Shown: positions 1 through 5,437 of the stretch, piece after piece | Layout of the letters: each line of letters opens with the position of its first letter | Numbering within the stretch: the stretch's first letter is position 1 | DNA from: Acidobacteriota bacterium | GTDB lineage: Bacteria; Acidobacteriota; Vicinamibacteria; Vicinamibacterales; CAVVIG01 | Length of the DNA: 11,165 bases | Direction: 5' to 3' | Assembly: GCA_003222455.1 (NCBI GenBank) | Contig: QHWF01000169.1 | Coordinates: 1 to 11,165, forward strand | Notes under the pieces: model-generated | Database searches by the model: none | What the model saw: only the letters and a program-made list of their open reading frames with translations | Told to the model about the DNA's origin: nothing | Translations under genes and position numbers: made by a program

Positions 1-380
1 CAGAGCTGGACACCACGGGAATGGCCACTGTCGCCGGGTCCCCCGCCGTGCCACGCCCCAAGAGCCGCCTTGAACCATTCAACGCCGCCTGCCGGCAAGA
101 CGCCAGTCGCTCCTGTCGTATCTTCGTAACGGACGCTTCCCTCGAACAGGTATGTCACCGTCGCGATCCCTGAATGTGGATGGAGGCCGATCCCCGGAAA
201 CGAGGCCGTATCCATGTCGAAGAGATCGAGGAAGACGAACGGTTTCAGCAATTGACCCAGGTCACCTGGGCTCATCAGCCGCGTGATCGGACCATGACGA
301 TTCCCCCGAGTCCGACGAACGATTGTTCGCGGCCGCGTGGCGATCGGTGTAGGCGATTGCCGTGCGTAAGCTTCAGTCAT
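1..380 (-). CDS. Pirin-family protein, N-terminal 126 residues (cut by window edge)
   Basis: The reading frame starts at ATG 380-378 and runs off the left edge, so only the N-terminal cupin half is visible. Residues 60-115 carry the pirin signature: an HPHSG motif (His67, His69), a TVTYLFEGSVRYED strand pair, a GG-VEW turn and AWHGGGPG. Pirins are bicupin iron proteins. Some have quercetin dioxygenase activity and others act as redox-sensing cofactors of regulators. His67, His69 and His111 match three of the four metal ligands known from human pirin. The fourth, a Glu two residues after the last His, is Gly113 here, so metal binding may differ. The ATG overlaps the stop of the upstream marR gene as ATGA, and the marR tail supplies GGAGGG as ribosome binding site, so the two are translationally coupled. 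Family assignment is firm; function within the family is open. Confidence 0.88.
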   Translation of the reverse strand, partial: MTEAYARQSPTPIATRPRTIVRRTRGNRHGPITRLMSPGDLGQLLKPFVFLDLFDMDTASFPGIGLHPHSGIATVTYLFEGSVRYEDTTGATGVLPAGGVEWFKAALGAWHGGGPGDSGHSRGVQL

Positions 381-841
381 TTTGACCCTCCTGTCTCCAG
401 TTGTTCCTCAGCAGTCGTGCCGAGCCGTTTCAGCAAATCGGTCAGCTTCGCGCGTTCGGTCTTCGATAGTCCGCGCATCGCCCGCTCCATCGCGTCCTGA
501 TGTCCCGCGAACACCTTCGTGATCAGCGCCTCGCCTTTCGGCGTCAGGTGAATCACCCATGCTCGTCGGTCGGTGGCGTGATCGGCCCGCTTCACCAGGT
601 GTCGCGTCTCGAGCCGATCGATCGCGGTCGTCATCGACCCGCTGGTGAGATCGATTCGGCGGGCCAGTTCGCGGACGGGCTGCGGGCCCTTGTGCAGAAG
701 GGCTTCGAGAATCGCGAAGTCCGACAGGCACATGTCGAGCGCGTCGATGCTGCGCGTCGCGTGACGCGTCAGAGTGCGGTGCGCTTTCATGAGCACGAGC
801 CAGGTGTGTATGGCCGACGTGTCGGTGCTCCGTTGCGTCAT
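377..841 (-). CDS. MarR-family transcriptional regulator
   Basis: This 154-residue protein has the normal length for a MarR winged-helix dimer. An N-terminal dimerisation helix (about 10-35) is followed by the winged HTH: helix 55-64 (VRELARRIDL), recognition helix about 66-80 (SGSMTTAIDRLETR) and a wing at 86-97 (DHATDRRAW) leading into the conserved HLTPKG. C-terminal dimer helices follow. The only thiol seen is Cys38 near the start of the second helix; redox sensing is possible but unproven. There is an in-frame TAG upstream of ATG 841 and no other start in between, so this start is fixed, although the ribosome binding site is weak (GGAGG lies more than 20 nt away). The gene is co-transcribed with the pirin gene (4-base overlap) and is read from a promoter buried in a palindrome at 887-926, so autorepression is likely. 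The ligand is not predictable. Confidence 0.93.
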   Translation of the reverse strand: MTQRSTDTSAIHTWLVLMKAHRTLTRHATRSIDALDMCLSDFAILEALLHKGPQPVRELARRIDLTSGSMTTAIDRLETRHLVKRADHATDRRAWVIHLTPKGEALITKVFAGHQDAMERAMRGLSKTERAKLTDLLKRLGTTAEEQLETGGSK

Positions 842-886
842 GGCTGCGAACCACGGATCGCCGGTCCCTCCGGCCTCCGTTCCTAT

Positions 887-916
887 TTGACAACAAGTAT
901 ATTGATATCATATAAC
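887..916 (+). promoter_or_regulatory. Predicted rightward sigma70-type promoter, face to face with the marR promoter
   Basis: TTGACA (887-892), an 18-bp spacer and TATAAC (911-916) give a near-consensus promoter on the plus strand, in an AT-rich island within GC-rich DNA. It overlaps the opposing marR promoter almost completely, so the two should exclude each other. About 55 bp downstream there is a good ribosome binding site (GAGGG, 960-964) and ATG (972), but no intact gene follows. Confidence 0.55.
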
Positions 917-926
917 TTGATGTCAA
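896..926 (-). promoter_or_regulatory. Predicted sigma70-type promoter of marR-pirin
   Basis: On the minus strand a perfect TTGACA (926-921) is followed after 19 bp by TATACT (901-896), five of six matches to the -10 consensus. The spacing is slightly long. It points at marR (start 841) and its -35 lies inside the right arm of the palindrome. Confidence 0.5.
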
Positions 927-971
927 GCTATATTGGCAAGTTACCCATATCGTGAATGTGAGGGAAATGAC

Positions 972-1252
972 ATGGCGATTGGACTGTTGTGTGGACGACC
1001 GCGAATGCGGGAATCGCACTAGGCCTTGCCGCGCTAGGAGCAATCGCGAACCTCGCGGCACGACAGTCAGCGGTGCCATCGGGTGTTCACGCGTAAAGGC
1101 TCGTTCCGCCGCACGGGTTCTACGCTTGGAAAACGAAACAACACGCCGACAATCAGCTGCTCCTCGAACTTTTTGGGGAGGATCGTTGGCGTAGTGTTTA
1201 TGCGGGTGAACTCGAAGTGCGCCCACCATCAGGCCGGATAGCGAGGTTCTAA
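972..1252 (+). pseudogene. Possible decayed gene divergent from marR
   Basis: ATG 972 lies 7 nt after GAGGG, downstream of a good rightward promoter, but its frame stops at 1020-1022 after only 16 codons. The frame two bases over reads on from about 971 to 1252 with a single TAA (1094-1096). Before the TAA it encodes a hydrophobic helix (ANAGIALGLAALGAIANLAA) resembling an N-terminal membrane anchor; after it comes a stretch containing GFYAWKTKQ and QLLLELFGEDRW. One frameshift and one nonsense change would explain a dead gene formerly controlled by the MarR operator. I cannot name the family; part could equally be chance open frame in GC-rich DNA, and the second half might belong to something else. 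Confidence 0.28.
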
Positions 1253-1340
1253 ATCACGTCCCAAAAGTCCTGATTTGTAGGGAGTGATCGTCGCCGAGGC
1301 GCGGGGCCGTCGCGCAGTCACGCCGACCGCCTGACACCCT

Positions 1341-1420
1341 AACGGCTGCCGCCCAGGCGAATCTCTTCAACGCGTCAGCCCGTTCGGCGTTATCCTGCGT
1401 GCTTCGCACAGTCGAACGGG
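1341..1420 (+). other. Two overlapping, mutually exclusive hairpins upstream of the AraC gene
   Basis: Arm 1341-1352 (AACGGCTGCCGC) pairs with 1372-1384 (GCGTCAGCCCGTT) with one mismatch and one bulged C. Arm 1379-1386 (CCCGTTCG) pairs perfectly over 8 bp with 1413-1420 (CGAACGGG), with an inner GTGC-TTC-GCAC stem. The segment 1379-1384 is used by both, so only one hairpin can form. The structure ends about 58 nt before the AraC start. Nothing else recognisable lies between 1253 and 1478. It could be a leader RNA switch or just DNA-level symmetry; no transcription start is known. Confidence 0.3.
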
Positions 1421-1478
1421 AACCTGAGCCAGCAGCCTGGTTGTCGCGCACCGGCCCGCACACGGTAGGAGGGTCTAA

Positions 1479-2426
1479 ATGGACGCGTCCCCTCATCCGG
1501 AAACACTCGTCGGTGCCGACCGCCCCTTCTTTACGACGAGAGAGAGTCTCGACGATATCCGATCCCTGTCGTCGGTAAGCTTTGCCCGCGGCGATCTCTC
1601 CATCGGGCGGTATCGGAGGGACAGGCCGGGTCACGGCATCTCAACGCCCAATCCGATTTCCCCGATGGTCATGGCGGTGGTGATCCTCCGGCCGCGTCCG
1701 GCGCACGTTGGCTGGCACGATGATCGTCTTGTCGAAGTGCCGGCGTTGGGAGCCGGCGCCCTCAACTGCCTGGACTTGCGGGAAGCGTGGACGATGGACC
1801 TGTCAGAGCCCTTCGACTCGTTCCATGCGTTCATTCCTTTGACCGCCTTTGACGAAGTCACCTCGGAGATGAAGCGATCACGAATCGAGCGGTTGCACTG
1901 CCCCATCGGCGTTGAACATACAGATGAAACAATGCTCAACCTCGCGCGAGCACTCAATCCGGTGTTGGCGAGACCAGAGCACGCCACGGCACTCTTTACG
2001 GACCACGTGTTCCTAGCGATGGTCACGCATCTCGCGGGGATGTATGGGGATCTCGATCACCGTGATGTGCAGGCAGGTGCCGCGCGGAAGGGCAGAATGC
2101 TCACGCCTCTCCAGGAGCACCGCGTGACCAGCCGACTCCTTGACGACCTGGCGGCCAACACCAGCCTTTCCGAGCTGGCAGAGCTTTCTGGACTGTCCCG
2201 TAGTTATTTCATCCGTGCGTTCAAACAGATCACTGGAATGCCGCCCTACCGCTGGTTGTTGATGCAACGAGTGAAGCATGCGAAAGCTTTGTTACGCGGA
2301 ACGAACATGCCGATCGCCGAAATTGCGGCGGCATGCGGCTTCGCTGACCAGAGCCACCTCACTCGCGTGTTCTCGAAGGCCTTCCGTACCAGCCCGGCTG
2401 CGTGGCGACGGCAGTGGAGAGCTTAA
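1479..2426 (+). CDS. AraC-family transcriptional regulator
   Basis: This is the only clear plus-strand gene. The start at ATG 1479 is supported by TAGGAGGG five bases upstream. The 315-residue protein has an N-terminal half (about 1-200) without a recognised enzymatic motif, probably a divergent cupin-like ligand domain. A classic double helix-turn-helix follows: HTH1 about 228-250 (LSELAELSGLSRSYFIRAFK) and HTH2 about 278-301 (AEIAAACGFADQSHLTRVFS), ending in the usual P-x-x-W-R-x-x-W tail. The family activates or represses adjacent metabolic genes in response to small molecules. It converges with the lipase-type hydrolase at 2438-3292, leaving an 11-bp gap without a visible terminator, so its target is not obvious; candidates are the hydrolase operon to its right or its own promoter. 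The upstream region contains two competing hairpins. Confidence 0.9.
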   Translation: MDASPHPETLVGADRPFFTTRESLDDIRSLSSVSFARGDLSIGRYRRDRPGHGISTPNPISPMVMAVVILRPRPAHVGWHDDRLVEVPALGAGALNCLDLREAWTMDLSEPFDSFHAFIPLTAFDEVTSEMKRSRIERLHCPIGVEHTDETMLNLARALNPVLARPEHATALFTDHVFLAMVTHLAGMYGDLDHRDVQAGAARKGRMLTPLQEHRVTSRLLDDLAANTSLSELAELSGLSRSYFIRAFKQITGMPPYRWLLMQRVKHAKALLRGTNMPIAEIAAACGFADQSHLTRVFSKAFRTSPAAWRRQWRA

Positions 2427-2437
2427 GCGAGTAGACG

Positions 2438-3292
2438 TCACACGGTGGACACGCGCGCGTCGATCCAACTCGTGATATCCGTCAGGACCTGCTCTTTGCC
2501 GACGTCGTGAAGCAGGTCGTGGTAGTGACCTTCGTACAGCTTCAGCGTTTTGTCGGCCGATCCCGCCGTGTCGTAGAACAGCTGACTGCCACTTGGCCTG
2601 GTGACCCTATCGAGGGTGCCGTGCAGAATGAGGATCGGCAACGCGATGAGGGGAAACTCCCTCTTTAACCGGTCGTCAGCTCGTGCCATCTCCGCCGCCG
2701 TGCGTGTCGGTTGAACCTCGTGGGCGATCAACGGATCGTCGTTCATCGCGTGCACCACCTCCGGATCACGAGAGAAGTCTTCGTTGTTGAGCTTCACGAC
2801 ATGCGCGTGCGGCGTGAGATGGCTGATGCCCTTGAGGACCGCGATCGCAAAGTCGGGCGCTGGAACTTGGAACGCGAAACTCTCGCAGATCAGTCCGGCG
2901 AGCTCGGACTGATGTTCGAGCGTGTAAATGCAGGACACGACTCCCCCTGCACTGTGCCCGAGTAGATAGACAGGCAAGCCGGATTCCCGCGCCTTCGCGA
3001 GCGCGACCACCGTTGCGACATCGCTCACATAGTCGGGGAACTTCTCCACGTAGAAGCGTTCTCCGTCGGAGCGGCCGCGACCCCGCAAATCCACGGCGTA
3101 CACGGCCAGGCCGACGGCGGCGAATTGCTCCCCGACGGATTGATACTGCCCGCTGTGAGCGTTGAAGCCGTGGCAGATGACCACGATTGCGCGGGCGGCT
3201 CCGTTCGGACGCCACGACCTGACAAAGATGTTGAGACCGCCAACTCCTGCGACTTTTTCTTCTCGTGACGTAGACGTCAGAACGTGAGTCAT
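2438..3292 (-). CDS. Alpha/beta hydrolase, monoacylglycerol lipase / lysophospholipase type
   Basis: This 284-residue serine hydrolase has the layout of the monoacylglycerol lipase-like (Hydrolase_4) group. An HGFNAHSGQY oxyanion loop is at 41-50, DLRGRGRSDG at 68-77, the nucleophile elbow GHSAGG at 112-117 (Ser114), the acid Asp228 in HGTLDRVTRP, and the His in the EGHYHDLLHD motif (His258 by comparison with the EGAYHVLHKE pattern of the human enzyme). No signal peptide is seen, so it is probably cytosolic. Expected activity is hydrolysis of monoacylglycerols, lysophospholipids or similar esters. The start is supported by GGGGAGG five bases before ATG 3292. It lies 42 bp behind the haloperoxidase-type hydrolase on the same strand, so the two are probably co-transcribed. 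Substrate is unknown. Confidence 0.9.
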   Translation of the reverse strand: MTHVLTSTSREEKVAGVGGLNIFVRSWRPNGAARAIVVICHGFNAHSGQYQSVGEQFAAVGLAVYAVDLRGRGRSDGERFYVEKFPDYVSDVATVVALAKARESGLPVYLLGHSAGGVVSCIYTLEHQSELAGLICESFAFQVPAPDFAIAVLKGISHLTPHAHVVKLNNEDFSRDPEVVHAMNDDPLIAHEVQPTRTAAEMARADDRLKREFPLIALPILILHGTLDRVTRPSGSQLFYDTAGSADKTLKLYEGHYHDLLHDVGKEQVLTDITSWIDARVSTV

Positions 3293-3334
3293 TGGAGCCT
3301 CCCCTGTTGAGCTGACTTTTAGGCGACGGCGGCC

Positions 3335-4210
3335 CTACGCTTTGCCGGCCAGTGATCGATCGGCTTCACGCCCTGTTGCACGATGTTGCTCGTTCAAGAA
3401 CGCCAGTATGTCGGCGTTAATCCTGTCGGCCTCAGTCGTGGGCATGCCGTGCGGAAAGCCCTTGTAGGTTTTCAATGTGCCGTTCTTCAGCAATTTGGCC
3501 GACAGTGGTGCCGAGTTGGGATATGGCACGATCTGGTCGTCATCGCCATGCATGACGAGCACGGGCACGGTGATCTTCTTCAGGTCTTCGGTGAAGTCAG
3601 TCTGCGAGAAGGCGACGATGCCGTCAGAGTGCGCCTTGGCGCCGCCCATCATGCCCTGGCGCCACCAATTCAAAATCACGCCCTGAGAGGGCTTCGCGCC
3701 CGGTCGGTTGTATCCGTAGAACGGTCCAGCCGGCACGTCGTAAAAGAACTGAGCTCGGTTGGCGGCGAGCTGGGCCTGAAATCCGTCGAACACGTTCTTG
3801 GGCAACCCGCCTGGATTGGCCGCCGTCTTCACCCTCAACGGCGGCACCGCGCTGATGATCACGGCCTTTGCCACTCGGCTTTCGCCGTGGCGCGCCAGGT
3901 AGTGCACCACTTCGCCGCCGCCGGTCGAGTGGCCGACATGCACCGCGTCCTTGAGGTCGAGATGTGCAGTCAGCACCGCGAGGTCGTCGGCGTAGTGATC
4001 CATGTCATGGCCACCACCGGTCTGCGTGGAGCGACCGTGGCCGCGCCGGTCATGGGCAATGACGCGATAGCCGTGGCTGAGGAAGAACATCATCTGCGCG
4101 TCCCAGTCATCGGCCGACAGTGGCCAGCCGTGGCTGAAGACGATGGGCTGACCCTTACCCCAGTCCTTGTAGAAGATCTCCACGCCGTCTTTGGTGGTGA
4201 TCGAACTCAT
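3335..4210 (-). CDS. Alpha/beta hydrolase, cofactor-free haloperoxidase / aryl esterase type
   Basis: The 291 residues match the non-heme chloroperoxidase/aryl-esterase family along their length: SHGWPLSADDWD oxyanion loop (26-37), HDRRGHGRS (53-61), nucleophile elbow GHSTGGGE (93-100, Ser95), HGDDDQIVP (221-229, Asp225) and FPHGMP (252-257, His254). The triad is intact. Family enzymes hydrolyse esters and can make peracids that halogenate substrates; the in vivo role is usually unknown. An AAAGGAGA ribosome binding site sits 7-8 nt before ATG 4210. The frame remains open upstream of this ATG for 15 codons, up to a TAG (4258-4256) directly behind a Tat signal ORF in the same frame. The ancestral protein was therefore probably exported, and this ORF would be its mature, now cytosolic part. 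Confidence 0.93.
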   Translation of the reverse strand: MSSITTKDGVEIFYKDWGKGQPIVFSHGWPLSADDWDAQMMFFLSHGYRVIAHDRRGHGRSTQTGGGHDMDHYADDLAVLTAHLDLKDAVHVGHSTGGGEVVHYLARHGESRVAKAVIISAVPPLRVKTAANPGGLPKNVFDGFQAQLAANRAQFFYDVPAGPFYGYNRPGAKPSQGVILNWWRQGMMGGAKAHSDGIVAFSQTDFTEDLKKITVPVLVMHGDDDQIVPYPNSAPLSAKLLKNGTLKTYKGFPHGMPTTEADRINADILAFLNEQHRATGREADRSLAGKA

Positions 4211-4255
4211 GGTCGGATCTCCTTTGCTCTGAGTGGAAGGGGTTTTAGTGTTGGC

Positions 4256-4408
4256 CTACTCGAGAGGTGCACCCGTCGCGGCTGTCGGTAGGCATGCGGC
4301 AGCCGCAATCGTGGCGCCGCCGATCAGGAACCGGCGCCGAGACGGGGAAGAGAGCACAGATGATCCAACAACGGGACTGTTGGGTGTGGCGGGCTTGATG
4401 GCGGACAT
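4256..4408 (-). CDS. Orphan 50-residue Tat signal ORF, in frame with the haloperoxidase
   Basis: ATG 4408 follows a strong ribosome binding site (GGAGGAG, then 7 nt). The product has an n-region of 22 residues, the twin-arginine motif SRRRFLI (23-29), a short hydrophobic stretch (GGATIAAAACL, 30-40) and a small-residue region (PTAATGAP, 41-48) suited to signal peptidase. It then ends at TAG (4258-4256) with no mature domain. The next 15 codons in the same frame run without a stop into the start of the haloperoxidase at 4210. Reading through the TAG would give a 357-codon Tat-exported haloperoxidase. I read it as the detached leader of that enzyme, split by a nonsense mutation or a sequencing error. 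Cys39 might suggest a lipobox, but position -3 is Ala rather than Leu. Expression as a stable peptide is doubtful. Confidence 0.65.
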   Translation of the reverse strand: MSAIKPATPNSPVVGSSVLSSPSRRRFLIGGATIAAAACLPTAATGAPLE

Positions 4409-4736
4409 CGCTGTTCTCCTCCACAATCGGCGATGGTGCAATGTAAACCCGCGACATCCGCAAGTCTTGTCGGATAGGCCCGCGTTTTGGACGATCGGCC
4501 CCTTCTCTTTGAGCACGCCTTCGAAGTGCCTGCGCGGCGCGCCGCACCGCCCGCTCACACACCGGGCGAGCGAGGTGTTTGGCAAGGGCCAGGTGCTGGG
4601 GGATCGGCCGAGACGTCCGCTGCCTTTAGATGCAGCGTTCCGACGGCGGACAGTGCCGGTCTCCGGCACACGAGCGAATGGCGGAAGATCGGCGTCCGGA
4701 GAGGGCGCCACAGATCAACAGCATCCTTCATCGCGG
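4409..4736. other. 328-bp gene-poor gap between dps and the Tat-haloperoxidase genes
   Basis: No convincing protein lies here; short open frames on both strands lack ribosome binding sites and familiar motifs. It holds the ribosome binding site of the Tat leader ORF and a dyad at 4457-4474: TCCG-CAAG-T-CTTG-T-CGGA, in which all eight arm bases pair around a central T with one unpaired T. A promoter for the haloperoxidase-lipase operon is expected here. I find only a weak TACATT-like -10 on the minus strand just below the dyad and no convincing -35. Confidence 0.4.
4457..4474. promoter_or_regulatory. Dyad upstream of the Tat-haloperoxidase ORF, possible operator
   Basis: The arms TCCG/CGGA and CAAG/CTTG pair perfectly, with one extra T between the right-hand pairs. 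It sits about 50 bp before ATG 4408, where a regulator would act. No regulator is assigned; the AraC protein at 1479-2426 is the nearest candidate but is separated by two genes. Confidence 0.3.
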
Positions 4737-5330
4737 TCAGACCGCATGCGTCAACGGCACGTCGACGACATGCTCCGCGACGAACCACGCCTGTAGTTCA
4801 TTCCGGCGGATGACGTCGCTCACGATCAGGTCATTGGTGCCGTCGTCGCCGCCTTGGGCGGCGAGCCGGGCCATGGTGCGCGCTTCCTTCAACACGATCT
4901 CGTGGGCGTGCAGCAGTCGCGAGATTTGCGTCGGCGCCGCCTCGCGGCCCTTGGGAGGCCTAGGAATGAGCGTGATCTCCGCCACGTCGGGCGCCATCGC
5001 GAGGCTCACGCCTCCCAGGAGCTGAATCCGCTCCGCGATCGAGTCGACGAGGGTGTTCTGCTCCTCGTAGTGCTTGTCGAACAGGAGATGCAGCTGGTAA
5101 AACGTCGGCCCGGCCGTCTGCCAATGATGTTTCTTGTACAGATCGCGAAGCGTGATCGTGTCCGCAAGGAGCTGATTCAGGTTCTCGACGCTCTCCTTGC
5201 ACGTCGTTTCGGACAACGCGATCGGCATGTGTACGAGATGGCCGAACGGCTGGATCTCGTGGGACTCCTGGTGCGCCACCGGTGTCGCTCGCTTCAGAAT
5301 CGTGTCCGCGTCAATCGTTGACTTCGTCAT
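4737..5330 (-). CDS. dps: Dps-type DNA-protecting ferritin
   Basis: Dps proteins form dodecamers that oxidise Fe(II) with hydrogen peroxide, store iron and often bind DNA under starvation or oxidative stress. All intersubunit ferroxidase residues known from E. coli Dps are in place: His69 in KHHW, His81 in LHLL, Asp85 in FDKH, Asp96 in VDSI and Glu100 in AERI, followed by the family LGGV motif (105-108). At 197 residues it is longer than typical Dps (about 160-170). Most of the extra length is an N-terminal extension of about 35 residues with Lys, Arg and His, which could serve as a DNA-binding tail. GGAGG lies six bases before ATG 5330. Upstream is a palindrome next to a TAGAAT -10 element, so it probably has its own regulated promoter. 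Confidence 0.95.
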   Translation of the reverse strand: MTKSTIDADTILKRATPVAHQESHEIQPFGHLVHMPIALSETTCKESVENLNQLLADTITLRDLYKKHHWQTAGPTFYQLHLLFDKHYEEQNTLVDSIAERIQLLGGVSLAMAPDVAEITLIPRPPKGREAAPTQISRLLHAHEIVLKEARTMARLAAQGGDDGTNDLIVSDVIRRNELQAWFVAEHVVDVPLTHAV

Positions 5331-5356
5331 CTCCCGCCTCCATGTCTGTCACCCTG

Positions 5357-5389
5357 GCGCCGTGCCACATGGCACCGCGCGCTATTCTA
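5357..5389 (-). promoter_or_regulatory. Probable dps promoter -10 and adjoining long palindrome
   Basis: On the minus strand TAGAAT (5389-5384) resembles a -10 box; a matching -35 is not obvious. Immediately downstream, 5380-5357 is a 24-bp imperfect palindrome: outer arms GCGC/GCGC, one mismatched pair, inner arms GTGCCA/TGGCAC, and a 2-bp centre. It would overlap the transcription start and lie 27-50 nt before the dps start codon, so it could be a repressor site or a 5' UTR hairpin. Confidence 0.42.
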
Positions 5390-5418
5390 TCTTGCGAGCG
5401 CATCTCGGTCGGACGAAT

Positions 5419-5437
5419 TCGAACCTAGATAGTTCGA
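5419..5437 (-). repeat. Small inverted repeat directly after the PepSY gene
   Basis: TCGAAC and GTTCGA arms (6 bp, 7-nt loop) begin at the base after the PepSY stop codon. The stem is short and has no T-run on the minus-strand side, so it is at best a weak terminator. Confidence 0.25.

Larger units (their letters stand above)
887..926. promoter_or_regulatory. Probable MarR operator, 40-bp imperfect palindrome
   Basis: Two 12-bp half elements, TTGACAACAAGT (887-898) and ACTTGATGTCAA (915-926), are inverted copies of each other with one mismatch. They flank a central perfect 8-bp dyad, TGATATCA (903-910). The right element is itself a dyad of the TTGA-NN-TCAA type, typical of MarR sites, and the left is a degenerate copy. 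Their centres lie 30 bp apart, about three helical turns, on the same DNA face. Location directly upstream of marR and overlap with two promoters make it the likely autoregulatory site. This is inference from sequence symmetry. Confidence 0.6.

Noticed and set aside
408..1229. 273-codon minus-strand frame across marR and its upstream region
   Set aside because: It crosses the promoter palindrome and is Arg-rich shadow sequence; the MarR frame explains the coding part.
1106..1252. IS3-like transposase remnant suggested by GFYAWKTKQ
   Set aside because: One short phrase resembling the SGYYAW motif is not enough; no DDE residues, terminal inverted repeats or target duplication are visible.
1334..1394. 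Resemblance to an integron attC site (CCCTAAC ... GCGTTATCC)
   Set aside because: The right box GTTATCC does not fit GTTRRRY, the ends are not complementary beyond TAAC/GTTA, and there is no integrase or cassette array.
3383..4291. 302-codon plus-strand frame opposite the haloperoxidase gene
   Set aside because: The minus-strand frame carries a complete catalytic triad and family motifs; this is its antisense shadow with low-complexity His/Arg/Val composition.
4256..4711. Longer 151-codon version of the Tat ORF starting at 4711
   Set aside because: The ribosome binding site GGAGGAG sits just before ATG 4408, and a Tat motif should be near the N-terminus; the added residues look non-coding.
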